Below the pieces are notes generated by a model. It was not told the DNA's origin. It was given only the letters and a program-made list of their open reading frames with translations, and searched no databases. A program made the translations under genes and the position numbers. This document shows positions 1 to 8,476 of a stretch of 39,834 nt of DNA, piece by piece (position 1 is the first letter of the stretch; every line of letters starts with the position of its first letter). The stretch covers positions 1-39,834 of the forward strand of contig NZ_BCSS01000033.1 in assembly GCF_001570985.1 (NCBI RefSeq), read 5' to 3'. The stretch is from Janibacter limosus NBRC 16128. GTDB lineage: Bacteria > Actinomycetota > Actinomycetes > Actinomycetales > Dermatophilaceae.

Positions 1-346
1 CCCGCCGCAGCCGGAGATCTCGGCGGGCTGACTCGGTGAGCCGTTGTCACCGAGGGCGTCGACCGTGCTCCGTACGGTGAGGCACCGCAACGCCAGCCCG
101 GGACATCACGCACCGCAAGCGCCCCTCTGCCGTTGCTCCGTGCTCTGAGCACGCCCGAGGGGACCACCTCGGGGATCACGGTATGGAGCAGCGGCAGCCG
201 GTGGAGGGATCCACATGCACCAGCGACGTGTCCGCGTCACCCACAGCCGACTCACTGGGCGGCTCTGCGGGGCTCTCTGCGACCACGATTGAGCGATGAC
301 GTCACCGCCCGCCTAGGTCACAGCAGAGCCCGAGATCACCTGCCCC
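1..346. other. Left-end region without a confident gene
   Basis: I see no convincing gene here. Bases 2-31 could be the last codons of a plus-strand gene entering from the left (PPQPEISAG then TGA), but nine codons prove little. An ATG at 183 opens a 38-codon frame ending in TGA at 297-299; it has no ribosome site and only moderate G/C at third positions. An 8-base palindrome TGACGTCA lies at 297-304. The longer frame at 133-438 runs over the start of the regulator in another frame and looks like a shadow. Confidence 0.4.
32..54. repeat. Inverted repeat, 8-bp arms, 7-nt loop
   Basis: Arms CTCGGTGA (32-39) and TCACCGAG (47-54) are perfectly complementary around the loop GCCGTTG. It follows the possible TGA at 29-31, so it may be the terminator of a gene entering from the left. 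There is no T-tract. Confidence 0.4.
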
Positions 347-892
347 ATGGAGTGCAGCGTGTGCCAAGACCCGGGCGACTGCGAAGACTGCTTGGACTGC
401 CTGTACTGGCCGCGCGTCGTCGACGATCAGCCCCCTGAGCCACCCCAGGCACGGGGACGCTCTCTTCCGGTCAAGACCGCCGAGATGGAGAGGGCTCGCC
501 GACGGTTGGTGTTGAGCCGACGCGTGGGTCTGCTGTCCAGGAGGTACCGGCGTCAACGTCGTCTGACCCAGCGGGAACTGGCCGTGGAGCTCGGCTGGAG
601 TCGAGCTTCCGTGGGGCGGATGGAGACCGATGCGTCCTTGATGGGTCTCACCAAGGTCGATTCACTGCTCCATCACATCGGCCACCGTCTGGCTCTCGTC
701 GAGGATGCGCAGGACCGGACGGCGCCGGGCGAGGTGTCCGATCAGCTGTGGGGTGCGTCAGACCTGCTCGCAGAGGACAAGCGCGGACGCAGGCCGCCCC
801 CTTCAGGCGTGGTGACATGGAACCCGGAGGACGATCGGCGCATCACCAGCTCGCTTCGCGACCGCGAATGGACCTGGCGTCAACCATCGTGA
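347..892 (+). CDS. XRE-type helix-turn-helix protein with N-terminal cysteine cluster
   Basis: This 181-residue protein is a probable DNA-binding regulator of unknown target. Residues about 60-110 form an XRE/Cro-like helix-turn-helix (RRLTQRELAVELGWSRASVG is the core, followed by RMETD). The first 18 residues hold five cysteines (positions 3, 6, 12, 15, 18; CxxC-x5-CxxCxxC), suggesting a bound metal or iron-sulfur cluster. The ATG at 347 is the most upstream start in frame and has no obvious ribosome site; an alternative ATG at 485 would remove the cysteines. Codons 347-484 end mostly in G/C, which favours the longer form. The C-terminal 60 residues are charged and unassigned. It converges on hisS with only 3 bases between the genes. 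Confidence 0.65.
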   Translation: MECSVCQDPGDCEDCLDCLYWPRVVDDQPPEPPQARGRSLPVKTAEMERARRRLVLSRRVGLLSRRYRRQRRLTQRELAVELGWSRASVGRMETDASLMGLTKVDSLLHHIGHRLALVEDAQDRTAPGEVSDQLWGASDLLAEDKRGRRPPPSGVVTWNPEDDRRITSSLRDREWTWRQPS

Positions 893-895
893 TGC

Positions 896-2257
896 TCACT
901 CCCCCAGCGCGATGACCTGCGGCCGCAGGTCTTCCACGGGGCACTCCCACGTCACGGCGTCGGCGTCGACCTGCTCACCCGAGCGGATGTCCTTGATCTG
1001 GTCGGCGCCGGACTCCGCAGCCCCGGGGAACCAGACGTACGGGATACCCCGACGCTCGGCGAAGCGGATCTGCTTGCCGAACTTCGCGGCCGCAGGAGCG
1101 ACCTCGCACGGGATCCCCCGCGCCCGCAGAGCCGTCGCCACGACGACGGAGGCGGGACGGCTCCCTTCGTCCGTGACGGCCACGAGCACCGCAGAGGGCG
1201 ACTTGCGGCTCGCGCCGACCAGCCCCTTGCCCAGCAGCAGGCCGAGCAGCCGGGACAGACCGATCGAGATGCCGACGCCGGGATAGGTGTTCTTGCCGTC
1301 GCTGGCGAGCTCGTCGTACCGCCCGCCGGAGCAGAAGGACCCCCAGGACTCGTACCCGATCAGCTGGGTCTCGTAGACCGTGCCCGTGTAGTAGTCCAGG
1401 CCGCGGGCGATCTTCAGGTCCGCGACCATCGCTCCGGGTGCTGCGGCAGCGCCGGTCTCGATGACGGCCGACAGCGCTGCCAGGCCCTCGTCGAGGACCG
1501 GGTGCTCCACGCCGAGTGCACGCACCTGCTCCACGAAGGAGGTGTCCTCGGTGCGGATCGTGGCCAGCTCGAGGCAGGCCTGCGCCTGCTCCGGCGTGCG
1601 CCCGGCCTCGACGAGCAGGGCGGCGACCTTGTCCGGACCGATCTTGTCGAGCTTGTCGACGATCCGCAGCGTGCCCGCGACGTCCTCGATCCCCAGTCCC
1701 CGGTAGAAGCCCTCAGGAATCTTGCGGTTGTTGACCTGGATGACCATCGGCGGGATCGGCAGCTTGGCAAAGATCTCGGCCATGACGAGCGGCATCTCGG
1801 CCTCGAAGTGCGGCGCCAGCTCCCCCGTGTCGACGATGTCGATGTCGCACTGGGTGAACTCGCGGTAGCGACCCTCCTGGGGGCGCTCCCCCCGCCAGAC
1901 CTTCTGGATCTGGTGGCGGCGGAAGGGGAAGTTCAACCGCCCGGCGTTCTCGACGACGTACCGGGCAAAGGGCACCGTGAGGTCGAAGTGCAGACCCAGC
2001 TCGCTCTCCCGCCCAGCGCTGGTCGCGTCGTCGTCGGCGAGGCGATGGATCCCGTAGATCTCCTTGTCGGCATCGCCGCCCTTGCCCACGAGACGCTCGA
2101 CCGGCTCGACCGACCGGGTCTCGATCGACGGGAAGCCGTGCAGCTCGAAGGTCGCGCGGATGACGTCGATGAAGTGCTGCTCGACGACCCGCTGCTCGGG
2201 CAGGTACTCCGGGAAGCCGGAGAGGGGGGTGACCTTGGTGGCGCGGGGGGTGCTCAT
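896..2257 (-). CDS. hisS: Histidyl-tRNA synthetase
   Basis: This class II aminoacyl-tRNA synthetase charges tRNA-His with histidine in the cytoplasm. The 453 residues are a normal length. Class II motif 2 is seen near residues 118-142 (WRGERPQEGRYREF then TQCDIDIV). The histidine-binding signature GLDYYTGTVYE is at 287-297 and motif 3 is near 312-340 (SGGRYDEL, then GVGISIGLSRLL). The anticodon-binding domain fills roughly 355-453. The ATG overlaps the stop codon of the upstream metallo-hydrolase gene in an ATGA, so the two are almost certainly co-transcribed and translationally coupled. No histidine-responsive leader is visible. Confidence 0.97.
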   Translation of the reverse strand: MSTPRATKVTPLSGFPEYLPEQRVVEQHFIDVIRATFELHGFPSIETRSVEPVERLVGKGGDADKEIYGIHRLADDDATSAGRESELGLHFDLTVPFARYVVENAGRLNFPFRRHQIQKVWRGERPQEGRYREFTQCDIDIVDTGELAPHFEAEMPLVMAEIFAKLPIPPMVIQVNNRKIPEGFYRGLGIEDVAGTLRIVDKLDKIGPDKVAALLVEAGRTPEQAQACLELATIRTEDTSFVEQVRALGVEHPVLDEGLAALSAVIETGAAAAPGAMVADLKIARGLDYYTGTVYETQLIGYESWGSFCSGGRYDELASDGKNTYPGVGISIGLSRLLGLLLGKGLVGASRKSPSAVLVAVTDEGSRPASVVVATALRARGIPCEVAPAAAKFGKQIRFAERRGIPYVWFPGAAESGADQIKDIRSGEQVDADAVTWECPVEDLRPQVIALGE

Positions 2258-2958
2258 GACAGTCCTTGCAGATACGGGTTGGTCGCCTTTTCACGACCCA
2301 GCGTGGTGGCCGGGCCGTGACCGGGCAGGACGAGGCTTGAGTCGGCGCGCGGATGGACGGCCCGACGGAGGGAGTCCTGCATGGCCTCGTGGGAGCCGCC
2401 CGGCAGGTCCGTGCGGCCGATGGATCCGGCGAAGAGCACGTCACCGGTGATGAGCGTGCGGTCCACCTCCGCCTCGGCAGGGACACCCTCAGGGACCTGT
2501 CCCATCGCGAACATCACCGAGCCCTCGGTGTGTCCGGGCGCGTGGATGACGTCGAGGTCGATCCCCGCCACCGTCACCGTCTGGCTGTCGGTGACCTCGA
2601 CGATGGTCTCCGGCTCGCGCCAGGTGACCTTCTTGCCGAACTGCTGCTCGAGCATGCCGCTCAGCTGTGGTCCGAGGGAGGAGGAGCCCAGCGGGTCGAC
2701 CAACCGGTACCTGTCGTCCGTATGGATGTACGCCGCGAGGTCTCCACCGCACACGGGGGTCACGGAGAAGATGTGGTCGATGTGGCCGTGCGTGAGGAGG
2801 ACCGCTGCCGGCTTGAGCCTGTGGGTTGCGAGCACCTCCCGCAGGGTCTCCTCGATGCCGATACCGGGGTCGACGATGAGGCACTCCTCGCCGGGAGCAT
2901 CGGCGATGACATAGCAGTTGGTCCCGAAGGCCTGCGCCGGGAAGGAGATGGTCAGCAC
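2254..2958 (-). CDS. Metallo-beta-lactamase-fold hydrolase, glyoxalase II-like
   Basis: A 234-residue MBL-fold metallo-hydrolase. The metal signature THGHIDH is at residues 56-62, and later metal-ligand segments HAPGHTEG, TGDVLF and LPGHGP are all present, so the two-metal site looks intact. The sequence is of the YcbL/glyoxalase II-like type, which hydrolyses thioesters such as S-lactoyl-thiols, but the substrate cannot be read from sequence. It is the first gene of a two-gene unit with hisS. The start is GTG at 2958, six bases after a TAGGGT -10 on this strand, which predicts a leaderless mRNA. As I recall, the same gene lies beside hisS in mycobacteria. Confidence 0.88.
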   Translation of the reverse strand: MLTISFPAQAFGTNCYVIADAPGEECLIVDPGIGIEETLREVLATHRLKPAAVLLTHGHIDHIFSVTPVCGGDLAAYIHTDDRYRLVDPLGSSSLGPQLSGMLEQQFGKKVTWREPETIVEVTDSQTVTVAGIDLDVIHAPGHTEGSVMFAMGQVPEGVPAEAEVDRTLITGDVLFAGSIGRTDLPGGSHEAMQDSLRRAVHPRADSSLVLPGHGPATTLGREKATNPYLQGLS

Positions 2959-2964
2959 GGTCCA

Positions 2965-2970
2965 ACCCTA
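2965..2970 (-). promoter_or_regulatory. -10 element TAGGGT of the MBL hydrolase-hisS unit
   Basis: On the minus strand TAGGGT is followed by six bases and then the GTG start at 2958. This spacing puts the transcription start at or beside the start codon. It is one half of a divergent pair with the DUF349 promoter 31 bases away. Confidence 0.6.
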
Positions 2971-3001
2971 CGTGCGGGCCCCCACGCGCCGCGCCCTTGG
3001 G

Positions 3002-3007
3002 TAACCT
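3002..3007 (+). promoter_or_regulatory. -10 element TAACCT of the DUF349 gene
   Basis: TAACCT is followed by seven bases (CGGGGCT) and GTG at 3015. The spacing predicts a leaderless mRNA and decides the start of the DUF349 gene. Confidence 0.6.
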
Positions 3008-3014
3008 CGGGGCT

Positions 3015-4388
3015 GTGAGTGACGAGACCAACGCCCCGCGCCCTTCGGCGCCCTCGCCTGCGGCCCTGGCCCGCATGGCCCCCCGACCGCCCGTGACGCC
3101 CGGCCCTGACGTGCCGGCGATCACCACCGACCACTCCGCATCGGCCGCCTTCGGCCGGGTGGACGAGGAAGGAAAGGTCTACGTCACCGACGGCGAGGGG
3201 GAACGCGAGGTCGGCTCGTACCCGGGCGCCACGCCCGAGCAGGCCCTGCAGTACTTCGCCCGCAAGTACGACGAGCTCTTCGCCTCGGCGAGCCTGCTGC
3301 GCCAACGACTCGACGTCCCGGATGTCTCTGCCAAGGAGATCGGCGACGGCCTGAAGAGCCTGCGCGAGCATGCCCAGGAGCCCAATGTCGTGGGCGACCT
3401 GCCTGCCCTGTCGGCGCTCATCACCGAGCTGGAGGAGGGCCTGACCGCCAAGCGTCAGGTCGAGTCGGCTCAGCGCGCGGAAGCCAAGAAGGTGGCCGGT
3501 GCAGAGCGCGAGGCCATCGTGGCCGAGGCCGAGACCATCGCCGCCCAGCCGATCGAAAAGGTCCAGTGGAAGCAGTCCACGGCACGCATGCGTGCCCTCC
3601 TCGACGAGTGGAAGTCCCACCAACGAGGCAAGGTCCGTCTGGACAAGGATGTCGAGAGCGCGCTGTGGCAGCGCTTCTCCAAGGCACGCAACGGCTTCGA
3701 CAAGGCGCGCCGGTCCCACTTCGCGCACCTCGAAGTCAGCCGAGGCGAGGTCAAGTCCGCCAAGGAGGACCTCGTGGCCCAGGCTGAGCGGTTGTCCACG
3801 TCGACGGACTGGAATGCCACCGCGGGCGCCTTCAAGCGGCTCATGGACGAGTGGCGTCGCGCCGGCCGGGCCGGGCGCAATGATGACGACAAGCTCTGGG
3901 AGCGCTTCCGCAGCGCGCAGGACGCCTTCTTCAACGCCAAGGACGCCGAGGTCGCCAAGGAGGACGAGGCCAACCGGGGCAACCTCGAGGCCAAGGAGGC
4001 CATCCTCGCTGAGGCCCAGGCTCTGCTGCCGATCAAGGACCTCGACAAGACCAAGGCGGCCCTGCGCGGCATCCAGGACCGGTGGGAGGCCGCAGGCAAG
4101 GTCCCGCGCGCCGATGTCGCCCGTATGGAAAAGGGCATGCAGCGGGTCGAGCAGGCCGTGCGCGAGCTCGAGGACAAGAAGTGGTCCAACACCAACCCTG
4201 AGCTGTCGGCTCGGGCGTCCTCGATGGTCATCCAGCTGGAGGCCAAGGTGGCCGAGCTGCGCGAGGACGCAGACGCGGCCGAGGCCAAGGGAAATGCCTC
4301 GCGTGCGGCCACGCTGCGTGAGCAGCTCGACGCCCAGCAGGCCTGGCTGGACCAGGCCCGCAAGGGGCTCGACGAGTTCGGCGGCTGA
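3015..4388 (+). CDS. DUF349 repeat protein
   Basis: A 457-residue, highly charged, mostly helical protein with at least three DUF349 repeats, each carrying a W..DEW or W..RW pattern (for example RALLDEWKSHQ, KRLMDEWRRAG and GIQDRWEAAGK). The N-terminal 30 residues are Pro/Ala-rich and probably disordered; the C-terminal 60 residues look like coiled coil. Function is unknown; I infer a structural or nucleic-acid-associated role only from the helical-repeat character. The frame extends up to a TTG at 2997, but the TAACCT -10 lies downstream of that TTG, so GTG 3015 is the start. It is transcribed away from hisS and ends at a strong shared terminator with relA. Confidence 0.85.
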   Translation: MSDETNAPRPSAPSPAALARMAPRPPVTPGPDVPAITTDHSASAAFGRVDEEGKVYVTDGEGEREVGSYPGATPEQALQYFARKYDELFASASLLRQRLDVPDVSAKEIGDGLKSLREHAQEPNVVGDLPALSALITELEEGLTAKRQVESAQRAEAKKVAGAEREAIVAEAETIAAQPIEKVQWKQSTARMRALLDEWKSHQRGKVRLDKDVESALWQRFSKARNGFDKARRSHFAHLEVSRGEVKSAKEDLVAQAERLSTSTDWNATAGAFKRLMDEWRRAGRAGRNDDDKLWERFRSAQDAFFNAKDAEVAKEDEANRGNLEAKEAILAEAQALLPIKDLDKTKAALRGIQDRWEAAGKVPRADVARMEKGMQRVEQAVRELEDKKWSNTNPELSARASSMVIQLEAKVAELREDADAAEAKGNASRAATLREQLDAQQAWLDQARKGLDEFGG

Positions 4389-4410
4389 ACGCCACACGCT
4401 CCGTCGAGGA

Positions 4411-4437
4411 GGGCTGACCGCGACCTGCGGTCAGCCC
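4411..4437. terminator. Bidirectional terminator between the DUF349 gene and relA
   Basis: Arms GGGCTGACCGC (4411-4421) and GCGGTCAGCCC (4427-4437) form a perfect 11-bp stem with loop GACCT. TTCTT follows on the plus strand. The relA stop codon (4431-4433, minus strand) lies inside the right arm, so relA is terminated almost on its stop codon. Confidence 0.8.
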
Positions 4438-6722
4438 TTCTTGCTGGTACCCCCGGTGATGCGGAAGCAGTCGAAGACCGACTCGATCCGCTTGACCTGG
4501 TGCATCACGTGACTGAGGTGGGCGACCTCGCCCATCTCGAAGGAGAACCGCAGGATGGCCACCCGGTCGCGCGAGGTCTGCACGGCCGCGGAGAGGATGT
4601 TGACCCCGGACTCCGAGAGCACCCGCGTGACGTCGGACAGCAGTCCGGCCCGGTCGAGGGCCTCGACCTGGACCTGGACGAGGAAGACACTCGAGCTGCT
4701 CGGGGCCCACTCGACCTCGATCAGCCGCTCGGACTCCTTCTTCAGCGAGGTCGCATTGGGACAGTTGACCCGGTGCACCGAGACACCGTTGCCACGGGTG
4801 ATGAAGCCCATGATGTCGTCACCGGGGACCGGCGTGCAGCACTTGGCGAGCTTGACCCACAGGTCTTCCATGCCCTTGACGACGACGCCGGGGTCATTGG
4901 TGCTGCGGCTGCGGCCGACGGGACCCGGCAGGGTCGCCTCCGCGAGGTCCTCGTTCGCTCCGTCCTGTCCCCCGGCGGCAGCAATGAGTCGTGACACGAC
5001 ATGCTGCGCGGAGACGTGCCCCTCGCCGACGGCGGCGTAGAGACCGTCGACGTCCTGGCGGCGCAGCTCGCTGGCGACGGACGTGAGGGACTCGACGGTG
5101 ACCAGCCGGTGGAGCGGCAGGTTTTGCTTGCGCACGACCTTGGCGATGGCCTCCTTGCCGGAGTCGACCATCTCCTCACGGCGTTCCTTGGTGAACCACT
5201 GCTTGATCTTGTTGCGCGCTCGGGCCGAACGCACGAAGTTGAGCCAGTCACGTGAGGGTCCAGCGCCCTCCGCCTTGGACGTGAGCACCTCGACGGCATC
5301 ACCGTTGTCCAGCGGGGAGTCCAAGGGCACCAAGCGACCGTTGACGCGGGCACCGATGCAGCGGTGACCCACCTCGGTGTGGACGGCGTAGGCGAAGTCG
5401 ACGGTCGTGGACCCCGCAGGAAGGGCGATGACCTGCCCCTTGGGGGTGAAGGCGTAGACCTCGCGGGTGTTGATCTCGTAGCGCAGGGAGTCGAGGAACT
5501 CGCTGGGGTCCGCGGTCTCCTTCTGCCAGTCGAGGAGCTGGCGGAGCCAGGCCATCTCCCCCGCCTGGCCGTCGTCGACACGACCACCGTCAGGGTTGCC
5601 GCGGTCCTTGTACTTCCAGTGGGCCGCCACGCCGTACTCGGCGCGACGGTGCATCTGGTGGGTGCGGATCTGGATCTCGACCGGCTTGCCCTGGGGCCCG
5701 ATGACCGTCGTGTGCAGCGACTGGTACATGTTGAACTTCGGCAGTGAGATGTAGTCCTTGAACCGCCCGGGAAGGGGGTTCCACCGGGCGTGCAGTGCAC
5801 CGAGCGCCGCATAGCAATCCCGCACCGTGTCGACGAGGACCCGTACGGCGACAAGGTCGTAGATCTCTCCGAACTCGCGGCCACCGACGATCATCTTTTG
5901 GTAGACGGAGTAGTAGTGCTTGGGCCGACCGGTGACGGTCGCCTTGATCCTGGCCTCACGCAGGTCGGTGATGACCTGCGACTTGACCGTGGTCAGGTAC
6001 TCCTCGCGCGCGGGTGCTCGCTCGGCGACGAGCCGGACGATCTCCTCGTACACCTTGGGATAGAGCGTGGCGAAGGACAGGTCCTCCAGCTCCCACTTGA
6101 TGGTGTTCATCCCGAGGCGGTGCGCGAGCGGTGCGTAGATCTCCAGGGTCTCCTGGGCCTTGCGCTGCGCGGAGGCGACGGAGACGTAGCGCCACGTGCG
6201 GGCATTGTGCAGCCGGTCGGCCAGCTTGATCACGAGGACGCGGATGTCGCGGGCCATCGCGACGATCATCTTGCGCACCGTCTCCGCCTGCGCGTTGTCG
6301 CCGTAGGTGACCTTGTCCAGCTTGGTCACGCCGTCGACGAGCTTGGCGACCTCTGCCCCGAACTCCTCCTCGAGCTCGTCGAGCGAGTACTCCGTGTCCT
6401 CGACGGTGTCGTGAAGCAGCGCAGCCGCGAGCGTCACCGGCGTCATGCCGAGCTCGGCAAGGATCGTCGTGACCGCGAGCGGGTGGGTGATGTAGGGGTC
6501 ACCACTCTTGCGACGCTGGCCCCGGTGCGCTCGCTCGGCGACGTCGTAGGCGCGCTCGATGATCGACAGATCAGCCTTGGGGTGGCTCTGCCGCACGATC
6601 TGCAGCAGGGGGTCCAGCACGCCCGGCGTGGCGGCCCGCCCACTGCCCAGTCGGGCCAAGGAGGCACGGGCGAGCGAGCGGGGTGAGAACCCGCTGCCGC
6701 TACCGGTGCTGCGCTCGCTCAT
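4431..6722 (-). CDS. relA: Bifunctional (p)ppGpp synthetase/hydrolase Rel
   Basis: This 763-residue long RSH enzyme makes and degrades the alarmone (p)ppGpp in the stringent response. The hydrolase HD domain appears intact (H66, H80, H104-D105, D169 in ADRLHN). The synthetase has RFKDYI (320-325), [11 protein letters not shown] (333-343), EIQIRT and [12 protein letters not shown] (361-372). RFKD is the form usual in bifunctional enzymes. TGS (about 418-480), the Cys motif (CC at 628-629, C654) and an ACT domain (about 677-755) follow. The ATG at 6722 lies six bases after TAGGCT, a -10 whose TAG is also the apt stop codon. relA therefore probably has its own leaderless promoter besides read-through from yajC-secDF-apt. 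Confidence 0.97.
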   Translation of the reverse strand: MSERSTGSGSGFSPRSLARASLARLGSGRAATPGVLDPLLQIVRQSHPKADLSIIERAYDVAERAHRGQRRKSGDPYITHPLAVTTILAELGMTPVTLAAALLHDTVEDTEYSLDELEEEFGAEVAKLVDGVTKLDKVTYGDNAQAETVRKMIVAMARDIRVLVIKLADRLHNARTWRYVSVASAQRKAQETLEIYAPLAHRLGMNTIKWELEDLSFATLYPKVYEEIVRLVAERAPAREEYLTTVKSQVITDLREARIKATVTGRPKHYYSVYQKMIVGGREFGEIYDLVAVRVLVDTVRDCYAALGALHARWNPLPGRFKDYISLPKFNMYQSLHTTVIGPQGKPVEIQIRTHQMHRRAEYGVAAHWKYKDRGNPDGGRVDDGQAGEMAWLRQLLDWQKETADPSEFLDSLRYEINTREVYAFTPKGQVIALPAGSTTVDFAYAVHTEVGHRCIGARVNGRLVPLDSPLDNGDAVEVLTSKAEGAGPSRDWLNFVRSARARNKIKQWFTKERREEMVDSGKEAIAKVVRKQNLPLHRLVTVESLTSVASELRRQDVDGLYAAVGEGHVSAQHVVSRLIAAAGGQDGANEDLAEATLPGPVGRSRSTNDPGVVVKGMEDLWVKLAKCCTPVPGDDIMGFITRGNGVSVHRVNCPNATSLKKESERLIEVEWAPSSSSVFLVQVQVEALDRAGLLSDVTRVLSESGVNILSAAVQTSRDRVAILRFSFEMGEVAHLSHVMHQVKRIESVFDCFRITGGTSKKG

Positions 6723-6728
6723 GGAGGG

Positions 6729-6734
6729 AGCCTA
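6729..6734 (-). promoter_or_regulatory. -10 element TAGGCT of relA, overlapping the apt stop codon
   Basis: On the minus strand TAGGCT is followed by CCCTCC and the relA ATG at 6722. The apt stop codon TAG (6732-6734) makes up its first three bases. Confidence 0.55.
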
Positions 6735-7262
6735 GACCGTGACCAGGCTCCGGACCGCACGACCTGCCAGGACCTCGCGTCCGGGCAGTGCCCCGATCTC
6801 CACGAGGACCTCGATACCGGGCACCACGGCGCCGCACGTCTCGAGCAGCTCGCAGGCGGCAGCCGCCGTCCCGCCGGTCGCCAGGACATCGTCCACGACG
6901 AGCACGCGCACGCCTGGCGACACTGCGTCCTCTTGGACCTCGATGCGCGCGCTGCCGTACTCGAGGGCGTAGTCCACGCCGACAGTCGGACCCGGTAGTT
7001 TGCCGCCCTTACGGACCGGGATGAACCCGAGCCCCATGTGCAGGGCGATCGCCGCACCGAAGATGAAGCCGCGCGCCTCCAGGCCGGCGATCATGTCCAC
7101 CTTGCCCACCCACGGCTGTGCGTGGGCACGCACGACCTCGGCGAAGAGGTCGGCATCCGCGATCAGCGGCGTGATGTCCTTGAAGCTGACACCGGGCTGG
7201 GGGAAGTCGGGCACATCCCGCAGTGCACCGAGGATGCGCTGCTCCAGTGGTGCAGCGCTCAC
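6732..7262 (-). CDS. apt: Adenine phosphoribosyltransferase
   Basis: This enzyme salvages adenine with PRPP to give AMP. The 176 residues fit the family. The PRPP-binding motif VLVVDDVLATGGT is complete, and FIPVRKGGKLPG matches the substrate-side loop of APRT. The N-terminus (RDVPDFPQPGVSFKDITPL) is typical of the family. The GTG start at 7262 overlaps the secF stop in a GTGA. The order secD-secF-apt-relA is a known actinobacterial arrangement and puts purine salvage next to (p)ppGpp metabolism. The stop is TAG, uncommon in this window, and doubles as part of the relA -10. Confidence 0.96.
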   Translation of the reverse strand: MSAAPLEQRILGALRDVPDFPQPGVSFKDITPLIADADLFAEVVRAHAQPWVGKVDMIAGLEARGFIFGAAIALHMGLGFIPVRKGGKLPGPTVGVDYALEYGSARIEVQEDAVSPGVRVLVVDDVLATGGTAAAACELLETCGAVVPGIEVLVEIGALPGREVLAGRAVRSLVTV

Positions 7263-8476
7263 TCCTTGCCCCGTCGGGTGCGCGGGGTCTTCTTCGGCTG
7301 GTTGCGCGGTCCGCTCGACTGCGCGTACTTGTGCACCTTGCGTCCGGTGACGGTCTGGCCCTCACCGGCGCCGGAAGCGCCGTCGTCCGAGGAGTCGGCG
7401 CTCGTGCCGGCGCCGGTCGTACCCGTGGTCGGGGCCATCGCACCCGAGCCAGCCGTCTGGGCACCGGCCGTCGCCAGGGCGGGTTCGCGTGACTGACGCG
7501 CCTGGTACTTCTCGGCGTCCTTGGCCAGCTTGACGACCTCCGGGTCCTTGCGGCGCAGGTCCACGAGGAGCGGGGTGGCGATGAAGACGGACGAGAAGGC
7601 GCCCACGGTCGTGCCGATGAAGAGGGCGAGCGACAGGTCGAGCAGCGTGCCCGGGCCGAGGACGGCGAAGCCGATGATGATGACGGCCACGACGGGCAGG
7701 TTGGCGATGACCGTGGTGTTGATCGAGCGGACCAGGGTCTGGTTGACCGCGAGGTTGGCCGCCCGGTCAAAACTCATCCGGCGGTTGGCGAAGGAGGCGC
7801 GCGTATTTTCCTTCACGTGGTCGAAGACGACGACCGTGTCGTAGAGCGAGTACCCCAAGACCGTCAGGAAGCCGATCATGGTCGCCGGCGACACCTCGAA
7901 GCCGGTCCAGCTGTAGATGCCGACCGTGATGAGCATGTCGTGCGAGAGCGCGATCATCGACGCCATCGCCATCTTGAAGTTGCGGTAGTAGAGCGCCATC
8001 ATCACCGTCGTCAGAACGATGAAGACGATCAGGGCGCGCAGTGCCTGCTGGCTGACCGACTTGCCCCACGAGGGCCCGATGAAGTTGGAGCTGACCTCGC
8101 TGCCCTTGACCTCGAAGGCCGTGGCCAGCGCTCCCGAGACCTGCCGTGCCTCGTCGGCGTCGAGCTCCTCGGTCTGCACGCGCACGGTGCTCCCACCGAG
8201 CGTGGAGACATTGGCGGAGGACTCGCCTCCGGCGATGTCACGCACTGCCTGGGTCGCGCGCTCCTCGTAGTTGGCCGGAGCCGACTGGGTGGCGACCCGG
8301 AACTCGGATCCACCCGTGAACTCGAGGCTGAGGTTGATCGGGCGCACGACGAAGCCGAGCAGGGCGACCGCCATGATGACGGCCGACCAGATGTACCACT
8401 GCTTCGACTTGCCGACGAAGTCGATCGATCGCCGTCCGGTGTAGAGGTCATTGCCCCAGTCCGCCATGCGGCTCAT
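7259..8476 (-). CDS. secF: Protein translocase subunit SecF
   Basis: A 405-residue membrane subunit of the SecDF complex, which uses the proton-motive force to help pull proteins through SecYEG. The first membrane segment is followed by an extracytoplasmic region starting LEFTGGSEF, then five further membrane segments with the family signature GYSLYDTVVVFDHVKEN. The C-terminal 90 residues are a Gly/Ala/Thr/Ser-rich tail ending in basic residues (RTRRGKE), probably a disordered cytoplasmic extension. The ATG at 8476 overlaps the secD stop in ATGA; an internal Met four codons later is possible. It is coupled to apt downstream. Confidence 0.96.
   Translation of the reverse strand: MSRMADWGNDLYTGRRSIDFVGKSKQWYIWSAVIMAVALLGFVVRPINLSLEFTGGSEFRVATQSAPANYEERATQAVRDIAGGESSANVSTLGGSTVRVQTEELDADEARQVSGALATAFEVKGSEVSSNFIGPSWGKSVSQQALRALIVFIVLTTVMMALYYRNFKMAMASMIALSHDMLITVGIYSWTGFEVSPATMIGFLTVLGYSLYDTVVVFDHVKENTRASFANRRMSFDRAANLAVNQTLVRSINTTVIANLPVVAVIIIGFAVLGPGTLLDLSLALFIGTTVGAFSSVFIATPLLVDLRRKDPEVVKLAKDAEKYQARQSREPALATAGAQTAGSGAMAPTTGTTGAGTSADSSDDGASGAGEGQTVTGRKVHKYAQSSGPRNQPKKTPRTRRGKE

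Noticed and set aside
133-438. 101-residue plus-strand frame at the left end
   Set aside because: It overlaps the start of the XRE regulator in another frame, has no recognisable features and an arginine/proline-rich composition typical of shadow frames in G+C-rich DNA.
1502-2320. 272-residue plus-strand frame opposite hisS
   Set aside because: Antisense of a clear synthetase gene; long antisense frames are expected at this G+C content. The same applies to the large frames opposite secD, thrS, pimA, pdxS, glgC and fabI.
4431-4437. Truncated relA 3' end caused by the hairpin
   Set aside because: The ACT domain is complete and the stop simply lies inside the shared terminator stem.
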